Assembly (NCBI RefSeq): GCF_016864575.1
Contig: NZ_CP044126.1
Span: 868,001-932,000 of the forward strand
Source of the DNA: Rhizobium sp. BG4
Lineage (GTDB): Bacteria; Pseudomonadota; Alphaproteobacteria; Rhizobiales; Rhizobiaceae
DNA: 64,000 nt
Direction of reading: 5' to 3'
A program made the translations under genes and the position numbers. Under the pieces are notes generated by a model, which was not told the origin of the DNA, made no database searches, and saw only the letters and a list, made by a program, of their open reading frames with translations. Below, piece by piece: positions 54,552-62,572 of this stretch. How positions within the stretch are numbered: the first letter of the stretch is position 1; every line of letters begins with the position of its first letter.

Positions 54552-55553
54552 TTACGACGTCGCCCGCAGCACAAAGCGGGTGGGAACCGAGATCGGCGGC
54601 TGGCCGGAGCGGAAGCCTTCGGGGTCGGCGATGAAATCGACGACGTGGCGGACATAGTCGGATTTGTCGTAGCCGATCGACGAGATCGGATAGGCGTCGA
54701 AATCCGTCAGCGACAGGTTGTCGAAGCCATATAGGCGGAAGCGTGGCGGCTTGTTGCCCGGAAAATCGGACCGGCAGACATCGAGGATGCCCATCGCCAT
54801 GGCATCCGAGGTGCAGAAGATCGCGTCCGGACAGTCATTACCCGTCAGAACGGCGGCCGCCGCGTGACCGCTGGCATAGGAATAATCTCCCTGGACGGTG
54901 CGCACGAGCTCGATCTTGTGCTGCTCGAAAGCCTTCTGATAGATGCCGATGCGGCTATGCTCGACCGGCGAGGAGGCGCGGCCGGTGACGAGGCCCGCGG
55001 TCCTGACCCGCTTGCTGGCGGCATCTGCCACCGCCTGGAATATCCCCGTCGCCTCGTCGGGCATGACGACAGGGGAGAGATGGTCGTGCAGACCGTTCAG
55101 CATCACGACGAGATCCGAACGGAACATCTTCCGCACCGTCACTGCATCGGCGAAATCCGAGAAGACCAGCGCGGCATCCACATGATAGGCGACGCCGTTG
55201 CGCAGGAACTCCTCGACGCGCGCCACCGAGCCGATGCGGATCAGGATCACCTGTTTGCCGATCGACTGGATCTGGTCGATCAGCCGGTCGAAGAGATCGA
55301 GGTCGGAAAGATCGTGGATGTGGTTGACGACGACGGCGACGAGATTGACGGTCTTGGTCGTCAGGCTCTGGGCCAAGAGATTGGGCTTGTAACCGAGGGT
55401 GTTCGCCGCCTCGATCACCCGCTCGCGCTTGTCTGCCGAAACCGGCCTTGGCTCGGTCGACAGCGCCCGGCTTGCAACGGCTCGGGAGACCCCCGCCAGC
55501 CGCGCCACATCGGCAATCGTCGGAGCAGCGTCACGGCCGGTCGGTGCTTTCAT
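54552..55553 (-). CDS. LacI-family transcriptional regulator
   Basis: 333 aa from the ATG at 55553; longer readings upstream are not LacI-like. HTH: TIADVARLAGVSRAVASRALSTEPRPVSADKRERVIEAANTLGYKPNLLAQSL, with hinge. The core follows with LVAVVVNHIHDLSDLDLFDRLIDQI and PDAIFCTSDAMAMGILDVCR. Convergent with the importer-asparaginase operon, whose promoter carries the palindrome TGAAACCGGTTTCA. A likely ligand is the imported amide or its amino acid product. No copy of the 14-bp palindrome was seen before its own gene. Confidence 0.92.
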   Translation of the reverse strand: MKAPTGRDAAPTIADVARLAGVSRAVASRALSTEPRPVSADKRERVIEAANTLGYKPNLLAQSLTTKTVNLVAVVVNHIHDLSDLDLFDRLIDQIQSIGKQVILIRIGSVARVEEFLRNGVAYHVDAALVFSDFADAVTVRKMFRSDLVVMLNGLHDHLSPVVMPDEATGIFQAVADAASKRVRTAGLVTGRASSPVEHSRIGIYQKAFEQHKIELVRTVQGDYSYASGHAAAAVLTGNDCPDAIFCTSDAMAMGILDVCRSDFPGNKPPRFRLYGFDNLSLTDFDAYPISSIGYDKSDYVRHVVDFIADPEGFRSGQPPISVPTRFVLRATS

Positions 55554-55680
55554 CGTCAATCGCTTCCCCGCATTTTCGTATCGGCGCCACTGAAGATGGC
55601 AGCCATTTCCGGCAAACTGCCAGATTGCGCCGTGCTTCGCAATCATGCCCAAATGGGTCAGGCCGGCGGGCTGCAAAAGC

Positions 55681-56199
55681 CTAGAGCCAGGAGGCTGCCG
55701 TTTTCGGCAGACGCCCTTCGGGATCGATGGCGCGAAGCTCGGGCGAACCGGGCGTATTCCAGCGCCAGAGGGCGACGCAGGTTCCGCCCGGCGACATGAA
55801 GGAGGGGTAGATGACGCCATCGAAGCCGTCGGCGATCAGCCGTTCGCGCAGGCGGTGCGTCGTGGGAATGCGTCCGGCGTCAAGCTCCTGGCGCCACTCG
55901 CAGCGGTGGATATCCGCTGCCTCGCCATAGGATTCGAGAACTGCCGAAGCGGTCGTGTCCGCAAGCCGCGCACCGGCCAATTCCAGTTGGGCGATGATCG
56001 CCGGATGCTGGACGAAGCCTTGATTATATTCAGCCCAGGCGGTCGAGAGCTCGCGGGCGGCATAGATCGTCGATGCGCCAACCGGATTCCAGCGCCCGCC
56101 GAAGCGCGCCGCTCCCTCGCCGGAGAGCGGCGCGAAAGCCCAGCGCGGGACGAAGGCCCGCCAGAGCTTGAGGATATCGCCGGAATTCCGGTCAGGCAT
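55681..56199 (-). CDS. RES-domain toxin (NAD-degrading, MbcT/ParT type)
   Basis: 172 aa from the ATG at 56199, which overlaps the antitoxin stop by 8 bp. RES signature: WRAFVPRWAFAPLSGEGAARFGGRWNPVGASTIYAARELSTAWAEYNQGF, with the family's conserved Arg (GRW), Tyr (IYAA) and Glu (AEY), and a C-terminal LWRWN. RES toxins use NAD+ as substrate and stop growth when the antitoxin is lost. Translation is coupled to the antitoxin. The start at 56262 would be inside the antitoxin frame and was not used. Confidence 0.9.
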   Translation of the reverse strand: MPDRNSGDILKLWRAFVPRWAFAPLSGEGAARFGGRWNPVGASTIYAARELSTAWAEYNQGFVQHPAIIAQLELAGARLADTTASAVLESYGEAADIHRCEWRQELDAGRIPTTHRLRERLIADGFDGVIYPSFMSPGGTCVALWRWNTPGSPELRAIDPEGRLPKTAASWL

Positions 56200-56563
56200 A
56201 GACGCCTGATCGAACCGCTTCGAGATAGGCGAGAACCTTGCCGGACTTGCCTTCACCGACAAGATCGAACGCGGTCTTGCCGCCCCAGCCGGGGATCGGC
56301 TGATGCTTGAACCAGATCACGGCGCGATTGTCGTCTCCCGCCATCTCGCTGGCCATCGAGAGGATGCGCACGACATTGCTCAGCGCACCGTCGACCTTGC
56401 GGGCGCTGGACTTCGCCGTCAGCGTGTTGCGCGCCACCCCGATCAGCTTCGCGAGCTCCGCCAGCGTCACGCCGAGCTGATCGGCAACGCGGCGCGCCGA
56501 GAGGAAAGCCGATTGGCCATCGCCGAAGCGGGCCGCAGCAATGTCGAGACCGATAGCTGCCAT
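56192..56563 (-). CDS. Xre/MbcA/ParS-type antitoxin (DUF2384)
   Basis: 123 aa from the ATG at 56563 (MAAIGLDIAAARFG); an upstream TTG at 56602 lies within the operator-like palindrome and was not used. N-terminal Xre-like region: SARRVADQLGVTLAELAKLIGVARNTLTAKSSARKVDGALSNVVRIL. C-terminal DUF2384 part: AVIWFKHQPIPGWGGKTAFDLVGEGKSGKVLAYLEAVRSGVYA, the typical toxin-binding end. It neutralises the RES toxin encoded downstream and should repress its own promoter. Confidence 0.9.
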   Translation of the reverse strand: MAAIGLDIAAARFGDGQSAFLSARRVADQLGVTLAELAKLIGVARNTLTAKSSARKVDGALSNVVRILSMASEMAGDDNRAVIWFKHQPIPGWGGKTAFDLVGEGKSGKVLAYLEAVRSGVYA

Positions 56564-56575
56564 GGTGATGATCCT

Positions 56576-56610
56576 AGCATATTTTGACAGTCGCTCGTTC
56601 AAAATATGCT
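56576..56610. promoter_or_regulatory. 12-bp perfect inverted repeat upstream of the Xre-RES operon
   Basis: AGCATATTTTGA (56576-56587) and TCAAAATATGCT (56599-56610), spacer 11 bp, only 13 bp before the antitoxin ATG. AT-rich in a GC-rich setting. This is the expected operator for autoregulation by the antitoxin or toxin-antitoxin complex, and lies directly over the likely promoter. Confidence 0.7.
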
Positions 56611-56642
56611 CAGATGACGCTTAATTCAAGCGTAAGGCGACG

Positions 56643-57425
56643 TCACCGCCGCCAGGATGGCGCACGCTTCTCGAAAAAGGCAGTGACGCCTTCCTGGGCT
56701 TCCGCAGTCTCCCAGGTATCGGCGAGTTGCTCAATCGCCCGGTCGATGACCTCGTCGGTGATCGGGTTCCCCAGCGATTTCAGAAGCGCCTTGGCGCGGG
56801 ATGCGGCCTCGGGCGAGGCCTGCAGCAAATGGCCGATCTCCGCATCGACGGCCTCGTCCAGCGCATCGGCCGGGACGGCGCGGTTGACGAGCCCGATTGC
56901 CGCTGCCTCCTGGGCATCGATGAGCTTGCCCGACATGAACAACCCGCGGGCCGCCGAGACGCCGATCCGGGCGATGACGAAGGGGCTGATGGTTGCCGGG
57001 ATGATGCCGAGACGCACCTCCGTCAGCCCGAATTTCGCAGTGTCGGCCGAAATCACCAGGTCGCAGACGCTGAGAAGCCCGACGCCCCCGCCGAAGGCGT
57101 TGCCGTTGACCTTGGCAATCACGGGTTTCCGGAGATCGTCCAGCGCCCGGTAGGTCATGGCCAGCCGCCGCGCCTCGGCAATGCGCCCGGCCCGCGTTGC
57201 CGTGAACTGATCACGCATCCAGCCAAGGTCGCCGCCCGCGCAGAAGCTCTTGCCTTCTCCCGACAGCACGACGGCGCGCACTGCGGGATCGGCGGACAGT
57301 TTTGCGGCGACGGCGATCAGCTCGTCCATCATCAGCGATGACAGCGCATTGTGCTTATCCGGGCGTGCCAGCCTCACATGGGCGACGCCGCCCTCGACCG
57401 TGACATGAAGCGTTTCGAAACTCAT
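56643..57425 (-). CDS. liuC: Methylglutaconyl-CoA hydratase (enoyl-CoA hydratase family)
   Basis: 260 aa. Crotonase motifs: DKHNALSSLMMDELIAVA, VVLSGEGKSFCAGGDLGWMRD (oxyanion), VIAKVNGNAFGGGVGLLSVCDLVISADTAKFGLTEVRLGIIPATISPFV (oxyanion and acid-base side). In leucine breakdown it hydrates 3-methylglutaconyl-CoA to HMG-CoA. It is the last gene of the liu operon and its ATG overlaps the lyase stop (ATGA, 57422-57425). The ends fit the family, and the LiuC assignment relies on the neighbours. Confidence 0.9.
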   Translation of the reverse strand: MSFETLHVTVEGGVAHVRLARPDKHNALSSLMMDELIAVAAKLSADPAVRAVVLSGEGKSFCAGGDLGWMRDQFTATRAGRIAEARRLAMTYRALDDLRKPVIAKVNGNAFGGGVGLLSVCDLVISADTAKFGLTEVRLGIIPATISPFVIARIGVSAARGLFMSGKLIDAQEAAAIGLVNRAVPADALDEAVDAEIGHLLQASPEAASRAKALLKSLGNPITDEVIDRAIEQLADTWETAEAQEGVTAFFEKRAPSWRR

Positions 57426-58282
57426 CCATCACTCCTCAGGCCACGCGCAAAGCGGGCCACATTCTCAAGCGCATCGAGCCGCAAGCCGGTGTCGATCCCT
57501 TTTGCCTGCAGATGCCGGGCAACGGCGAGCGTATCGACATTGCCTTTTGCGCCCGGCGCATAGGGGCAGCCGCCGAGGCCGCCGATCGAGGCGTCGAAGA
57601 CGGCGAGGCCGCGCTCAAGCGAAACGTCAATGTTTTCAAGAGCTCGGCCTGACGTATCGTGGAAATGCCCGGCCAGCATCGACGCCGGGGCTTCCCCGAG
57701 CACGCTGTCCAGCATCCGGTCCACCGCCTCCGGCCGCCCGCGGCCGATCGTGTCTCCGAGGCTGATCTCGAAACAGCCGAGGCGGCGGAGTTCCGCCGCA
57801 ACCCGGGCTGCGGCTTCCGGGGCGACTGCGCCCTCATAAGGGCATTCCACGACGCAGCTGACATAGCCGCGCATCGGAATGCCGGCCTCGCGGCTCGCGT
57901 CGGCGACCGGCCTGAAGCGCTCGATACTTTCGGCGATCGAGCAATTGATATTGCGCTGGGAGAAGGTTTCGGAAGCCGACGCGAAGATGGCGATCTCGCC
58001 GGCATCGGCGGCGAGCGCTTCCTCGAAGCCCTTCATGTTCGGCGTCAGCACGGCATATCGCGTCCCGGCCCGCCGCTTGATCCCGGCCATGACGGCAGCG
58101 GCATCGGCGAGCTGCGGCACCCATTTGGGGCTGACGAAGCTCGTCACTTCGATGCGCTCGAAACCGCAATCGGAGAGCATGTCGACCAGCCTGATCTTGT
58201 CGGCGGTCTCGACGAAACGCACCTCGTTCTGCAGGCCGTCGCGCGGCGACATCTCGACGATGGTCACGCGGGACGGGGTCAT
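57422..58282 (-). CDS. liuE: Hydroxymethylglutaryl-CoA lyase
   Basis: 286 aa. HMGL/DRE-TIM barrel: VTIVEMSPRDGLQNEVRFVETADKIRLVDMLSDCGFERIEVTSFVSPKWVPQLADA (active-site Arg-Asp) and LAGHFHDTSGRALENI (metal His). The C-terminal active loop is GGLGGCPYAPGAKGNVDT, which differs from GASGNxATED of the animal enzyme, as in many bacteria. It cleaves HMG-CoA into acetoacetate and acetyl-CoA, the last step of leucine degradation. Overlaps liuD by ATGA. Confidence 0.92.
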   Translation of the reverse strand: MTPSRVTIVEMSPRDGLQNEVRFVETADKIRLVDMLSDCGFERIEVTSFVSPKWVPQLADAAAVMAGIKRRAGTRYAVLTPNMKGFEEALAADAGEIAIFASASETFSQRNINCSIAESIERFRPVADASREAGIPMRGYVSCVVECPYEGAVAPEAAARVAAELRRLGCFEISLGDTIGRGRPEAVDRMLDSVLGEAPASMLAGHFHDTSGRALENIDVSLERGLAVFDASIGGLGGCPYAPGAKGNVDTLAVARHLQAKGIDTGLRLDALENVARFARGLRSDG

Positions 58283-60258
58283 TCTTCGGCGGCCTTCAGG
58301 CTGACGAGCAGCGCGCCTTCCGACACCTGCTGTCCTTCGCTGACGGCGACATTCTCCACCACCCCGTCGCGCGGCGCGGCAAGCGTCAGCTCCATCTTCA
58401 TCGCCTCCATGACGACGAGCGGATCGCCCTTCGAAACCGTGCCGCCCGCGACCGCCCGGACGATCTTCACGAAACCAGGCATCGGCGCGATCAGCCGGTC
58501 GCTGCCTGCCCCTTCGGAAGCAGCGGCCGAAAGCGGATCATCGAGATCGAAGACATGGACCGCGCCATCGAAGCGCAGGCTGAGATGACCGCCATGACGG
58601 CTGACCTCGACGAAGACCTGACGGCCATCCGCCTCGACCTGCACACCCCCGCCATCACGCCTGACGATGCGGACAGGGATGACCCGCTGGCCATTGTGGA
58701 CGGCGAACATGTCGAAGCCGCGCGCCACGACGCGCAGGCTGGAGACATCGCCCGCATAATGCAGCGTCACGATGCGCTGCATCTCGCTCCAGAGCTGCCA
58801 ATGCCCCAGCGTTTCCCAGGGGTCGCTGCTTGCCTGCCTGGCCTCCAGCGAGAGAACGGCGGCAAGAGCGATTGCCGTTCCACTGGGCTCGGCGGCGGCC
58901 GTCAGCATTTCGAGGTTGCGATCGATCAACCCGGTATCGGGATGACCGCCGGCGAAATCGTCCTGACGCGTCAGATTGGCGAGGAAGGCAAGGTTGCTCA
59001 CCGTTCCCTCGATCCGCGTCGCCTCCAGCGCGTGGCGCAGGGCGGTGAGCGCCGCCTGGCGGTTCGGACCATGGACGATCAGCTTGGCGATCAGCGGATC
59101 GTAATGCGTGGAAATACGGTCACCGGCACGAATCCCGGCATCGACGCGGACGCCGGTCTCGGGAAACGCGAGCCGCTCGATCTTGCCCGTCGCCGGCAGG
59201 AAGCCTTTCGCGGCATCCTCGGCATAAACGCGCGCCTCGAAGGCCCAGCCATTGATCGCAAGCTCGGCCTGCTTCTTCGGCAGCGGCTCTCCGGCCGCCA
59301 CCCGCAGCTGCCATTCGACGAGATCGACGCCCGAGATCGCTTCGGTCACGGGATGCTCAACCTGCAGGCGGGTGTTCATCTCCATGAAGAAGAAGCGATC
59401 GGGCCAGAGGCCATCCGAAACATCGGCGATGAATTCGACGGTGCCGGCACCGCGATAATCGATCGCCCGGGCAGCGCGCACCGCGGCTTCTCCCATGACC
59501 CGGCGCATCTCAGCCGTCATGCCCGGCGCCGGCGCTTCCTCGATCACCTTCTGATGGCGGCGTTGCAGCGAGCAGTCACGTTCGAAGAGGTGGACGGCAT
59601 TGCCGTGGCGGTCACCGAAGACCTGCACTTCGATATGACGCGGCCGCAGCAGATATTTCTCGATCAGCACCGCATCGTCGCCGAAGGCGGCAAGCGCTTC
59701 GCGCCGGGCGGCATCGAGGGAGGCGGCAAAATCCTGCGCATCATCGACGCGGCGCATGCCCTTTCCGCCACCGCCGGCCCGCGCCTTGATGAGAACGGGA
59801 TAGCCGATCTCTGACGCCCGTGCGGCGAGGAAATCCGGATCCTGATTGTCGCCGTGATAGCCGGGAACAACGGGAACGCCCGACTGCTCCATCAGCGCCT
59901 TCGCGGCATCCTTCAAACCCATCGCCCGGATGGCCGAAGGCTGCGGGCCGATGAAAGTCAGGCCGGCCGCTTCGACAGCTTCGGCAAACGCGGCATTTTC
60001 AGAAAGGAATCCGTAGCCCGGATGGACAGCCTGGGCGCCGGAGCGCTCGGCAGCGGCGATGATACGCTCGATCGAGAGATAGCTTTCCTGCGCCGGTGCG
60101 GCGCCGATGCGATAGGCTTCGTCGGCAAGCTCGACGTGCAGCGCGCCGCTATCGGCATCGGAGTAGACGGCGACCGTCTTTATTCCCATGCGCCGTGCGG
60201 TGCGGATGACGCGGCAGGCGATTTCACCCCGGTTTGCGATGAGTATCTTGTCGAACAT
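58279..60258 (-). CDS. liuD: Methylcrotonyl-CoA carboxylase biotin-containing alpha subunit
   Basis: 659 aa from the ATG at 60258. Biotin carboxylase domain (~1-450): MFDKILIANRGEIACRVIRTARRMGIKTVAVYSDAD, KARAGGGGKGMRRVDD (ATP grasp), and FFMEMNTRLQVEHPVTE. C-terminal biotinyl domain has VVMEAMKMELTL with the biotin-accepting Lys. It carboxylates biotin using ATP and bicarbonate for 3-methylcrotonyl-CoA. Its ATG follows the beta-subunit stop by 7 bp. Confidence 0.93.
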   Translation of the reverse strand: MFDKILIANRGEIACRVIRTARRMGIKTVAVYSDADSGALHVELADEAYRIGAAPAQESYLSIERIIAAAERSGAQAVHPGYGFLSENAAFAEAVEAAGLTFIGPQPSAIRAMGLKDAAKALMEQSGVPVVPGYHGDNQDPDFLAARASEIGYPVLIKARAGGGGKGMRRVDDAQDFAASLDAARREALAAFGDDAVLIEKYLLRPRHIEVQVFGDRHGNAVHLFERDCSLQRRHQKVIEEAPAPGMTAEMRRVMGEAAVRAARAIDYRGAGTVEFIADVSDGLWPDRFFFMEMNTRLQVEHPVTEAISGVDLVEWQLRVAAGEPLPKKQAELAINGWAFEARVYAEDAAKGFLPATGKIERLAFPETGVRVDAGIRAGDRISTHYDPLIAKLIVHGPNRQAALTALRHALEATRIEGTVSNLAFLANLTRQDDFAGGHPDTGLIDRNLEMLTAAAEPSGTAIALAAVLSLEARQASSDPWETLGHWQLWSEMQRIVTLHYAGDVSSLRVVARGFDMFAVHNGQRVIPVRIVRRDGGGVQVEADGRQVFVEVSRHGGHLSLRFDGAVHVFDLDDPLSAAASEGAGSDRLIAPMPGFVKIVRAVAGGTVSKGDPLVVMEAMKMELTLAAPRDGVVENVAVSEGQQVSEGALLVSLKAAEE

Positions 60259-60265
60259 CGCCGCC

Positions 60266-61873
60266 TCACATCCTGAACAGGCCAAACCGGGTCTCGCCGA
60301 TCGGCGCATTCAGCGCCGCCGACAGCGAAAGCCCGAGCACATCGCGGCTCTTCGTGGGATCGACCACTCCATCATCCCAGAGACGCGCCGAGGCATAGAG
60401 CGGATGGCTCTGGCTCTCGAAGCGGTCCAGCACCGGCTGCTTGAAGGCCGCCTCCTCTTCCGCCGTCCACGGCTTGCCCGAGCGCGCCAGCGCCTCGCCG
60501 CGCACCGTGGCGAGAACACCGGCCGCCTGTTCGCCACCCATCACGGAGATGCGGCTGTTCGGCCAGGTCCAGAGGAAGCGCGGCGAGAAGGCACGGCCAG
60601 CCATGCCGTAATTGCCAGCACCGAAGGAGCCGCCGATCAGCATGGTGATCTTCGGCACCTTCGTCGTCGCCACCGCCGTCACCAGCTTGGCGCCGTTCTT
60701 GGCGATGCCTTCCGTCTCGTATTTACGGCCAACCATGAAGCCGGTGATATTCTGCAGGAAGACCAGCGGGATCCTGCGCTGCGAGCAGAGCTCGACGAAA
60801 TGCGCGCCCTTGAGCGCCGATTCCGAGAAAAGCACGCCATTGTTGGCAATGATACCAACAGGCATCCCGTGGATATGGGCAAAGCCGCAAACGAGCGTGG
60901 CGCCATAACGCGCCTTGAACTCGTCGAACCGCGAGCCGTCGACGACACGGGCGATGATTTCCCTGACGTCATAGGGCGTGCGCAGATCGGCAGGCACGAT
61001 CCCGGCAATTTCGGCCGGATCGTAAAGCGGCGGCTCCGGCGCCTGAAGTTCGATATCCGTCCGCTTCGGGCGATTGAGCGCGGCGACACTGCGGCGGGCA
61101 AGGGCGAGCGCATGCGCATCGTCGCGCGCCAGATGATCGGCCACGCCCGACAGCCGCGTATGAACGTCGCCGCCGCCGAGATCCTCGGCGCTGACGACCT
61201 CCCCCGTCGCCGCCTTCACCAGCGGCGGACCGGCAAGAAAGATCGTGCCCTGCCCCTCGACGATGATCGTCTCGTCGGACATGGCTGGCACATAGGCGCC
61301 GCCCGCCGTGCAGGAGCCCATGACGACGGCGATCTGCGGAATGCCGGCAGCCGACATGTTCGCCTGATTGAAGAAAATGCGGCCGAAATGATCGCGGTCC
61401 GGGAAGACCTCGTCCTGGTTCGGCAGATTGGCGCCGCCTGAATCGACGAGATAGATACACGGCAGGTTGTTCTCCGCGGCAATCTCCTGCGCCCTGAGAT
61501 GCTTCTTCACCGTCATCGGATAATAGGTGCCGCCTTTGACCGTCGCGTCGTTGCAGACGATCATGCATTCGTGACCCATAACCCGGCCAATCCCGGTGAT
61601 CAGCCCCGCCGACGGCGCATCGCCGTCATACATGCCGTGGGCGGCAGTCGCCGCAACCTCGAGAAACGGCGTCGCCGGATCGATCAGCCCCATGACCCGA
61701 TCGCGCGGCAGCATCTTGCCACGCCCGATATGCCGCTCCCGCGCCGCCTGCCCGCCGCCATTGGCCGCCAGCCGGACAGCGTCGTCGACAAGCTTGCTCG
61801 CTTCACCCATCGCCGCACGATTGGCCTTGAAGGCTTCGGAATTGGTGGAGATTTCGGATCTCAGTACGGTCAT
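60266..61873 (-). CDS. liuB: Methylcrotonyl-CoA carboxylase beta subunit (carboxyltransferase)
   Basis: 535 aa, the normal size. Carboxyltransferase motifs: LPRDRVMGLIDPATPFLEVAATAAHGMY, GHECMIVCNDATVKGGTYYPMTVKKHLRAQEIAAENNLPCIYLVDSGGANLPNQDEVFPDRDHFGRIFFNQANMSAAGIPQIAVVMGSCTAGGAYVPAMSDE and SFGAGNYGMAGRAFSPRFLWTWPNSRISVMGGEQAAGVL. It transfers CO2 from biotin to 3-methylcrotonyl-CoA. First gene of the run liuB-liuD-liuE-liuC. A divergent HicAB module begins at once upstream; its -35 overlaps the liuB start codon. Confidence 0.94.
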   Translation of the reverse strand: MTVLRSEISTNSEAFKANRAAMGEASKLVDDAVRLAANGGGQAARERHIGRGKMLPRDRVMGLIDPATPFLEVAATAAHGMYDGDAPSAGLITGIGRVMGHECMIVCNDATVKGGTYYPMTVKKHLRAQEIAAENNLPCIYLVDSGGANLPNQDEVFPDRDHFGRIFFNQANMSAAGIPQIAVVMGSCTAGGAYVPAMSDETIIVEGQGTIFLAGPPLVKAATGEVVSAEDLGGGDVHTRLSGVADHLARDDAHALALARRSVAALNRPKRTDIELQAPEPPLYDPAEIAGIVPADLRTPYDVREIIARVVDGSRFDEFKARYGATLVCGFAHIHGMPVGIIANNGVLFSESALKGAHFVELCSQRRIPLVFLQNITGFMVGRKYETEGIAKNGAKLVTAVATTKVPKITMLIGGSFGAGNYGMAGRAFSPRFLWTWPNSRISVMGGEQAAGVLATVRGEALARSGKPWTAEEEAAFKQPVLDRFESQSHPLYASARLWDDGVVDPTKSRDVLGLSLSAALNAPIGETRFGLFRM

Positions 61874-61908
61874 TGACCGCCCTCCGGTGATACCATATTA
61901 TGATACCA
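61873..61908 (+). promoter_or_regulatory. HicAB promoter with a TGATACCA direct repeat
   Basis: -35 TTGACC (61873-61878), exactly 17 bp, -10 TATTAT (61896-61901). The 8-bp direct repeat TGATACCA occurs at 61888-61895 and 61901-61908, bracketing the -10, and is a likely HicB operator. The promoter starts within the liuB start codon on the other strand, so HicB binding could also affect liuB expression. Confidence 0.6.
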
Positions 61909-61950
61909 CGCATGCGAAACTTTTGTCGGATCGGGGCTGGGGGACCTGAC

Positions 61951-62205
61951 TTGCACAAGGCCCATCGCAATACGCTCAAGGCGATTTTCTCGGAACCTGT
62001 CAGCGGATCGATCAAATGGCGTGACATCGAAGCTCTGCTCGTTGCGCTGGGCGCGGATGTTTCGGAAGGAAGCGGTTCGCGGGTGCGGTTCATGCTCAGC
62101 GGTTCGTCGCTGTTGATCCACCGTCCGCATCCTTCGCCGGACACGAAGAAATACGTGGTACGCACGGTCAGGGAGTTCCTGACGAATTCGGGAATAAAGC
62201 CATGA
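61951..62205 (+). CDS. hicA: HicA-family mRNA interferase toxin
   Basis: 84 aa from the TTG at 61951, chosen for GGGGGAC upstream and because the HicA fold begins here (HKAHRNTLKAIFSEPVSG); ATGs at 61900 and 61912 overlap the promoter. SIKWRDIEALLVALGADVSEGSGSRVRFMLSGSSLLIHRPH matches HicA, with catalytic-region His in IHRPHPSPDTKKYVVRTVREFL. HicA toxins cleave mRNA. The stop overlaps the hicB ATG (ATGA). Confidence 0.87.
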   Translation: MHKAHRNTLKAIFSEPVSGSIKWRDIEALLVALGADVSEGSGSRVRFMLSGSSLLIHRPHPSPDTKKYVVRTVREFLTNSGIKP

Positions 62206-62561
62206 AAGCCTACAAGGGATATACCGGGTCGGTCGAATTCGACGAGGACGACATGGTCTTTCACGGGCGCGTCGTCGGCATCAAGGACATCGTCACCTTT
62301 GAAGCCGAGACGGCGCAGGACCTCGTCAAGGCCTTTCACGACAGCGTCGAGGACTACCTGGCCTTTTGCGCCGAGACCAAGCAGGAGCCGGAGAAGCCCT
62401 TCTCCGGAAACCTGTCGCTTCGCATGTCGCCGAGCCTTCACAAGCAGGTGGTGCGCGCTGCCGGAAACAAGGCTCAATCGGTCAATCAATGGATCACCGA
62501 CACGCTGAGCGAAGCCGCAACCCGCGACGCCCAATCCGCCTCCAGCACCGTGAGAAGCTGA
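62202..62561 (+). CDS. hicB: HicB-family antitoxin
   Basis: 119 aa. N-terminal HicB fold: MKAYKGYTGSVEFDEDDMVFHGRVVGIKDIVTFEAETAQDLVKAFHDSVEDYLAFCAETKQEPEKP, which binds and inhibits HicA. C-terminal ribbon-helix-helix DNA-binding part: SGNLSLRMSPSLHKQVVRAAGNKAQSVNQWITDTL. It should neutralise HicA and repress the promoter. It is convergent with the isovaleryl-CoA dehydrogenase gene, 11 bp away. Confidence 0.92.
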   Translation: MKAYKGYTGSVEFDEDDMVFHGRVVGIKDIVTFEAETAQDLVKAFHDSVEDYLAFCAETKQEPEKPFSGNLSLRMSPSLHKQVVRAAGNKAQSVNQWITDTLSEAATRDAQSASSTVRS

Positions 62562-62572
62562 GCCGCCGTGCC

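Noticed and set aside
55596..55606. 11-bp palindrome ATGGCAGCCAT upstream of the second LacI gene
   Set aside because: It differs from the TGAAACCGGTTTCA site and lacks a central CG; chance occurrence in GC-rich DNA is likely.
55645..56310. 221-codon plus-strand frame opposite RES toxin
   Set aside because: The RES and antitoxin genes on the minus strand carry conserved signatures and coupled starts.
61900..61950. ATG starts at 61900 and 61912 for hicA
   Set aside because: The first lies within the -10 and the direct repeat, the second next to the predicted transcription start; the TTG at 61951 has a ribosome binding site and begins the HicA fold.
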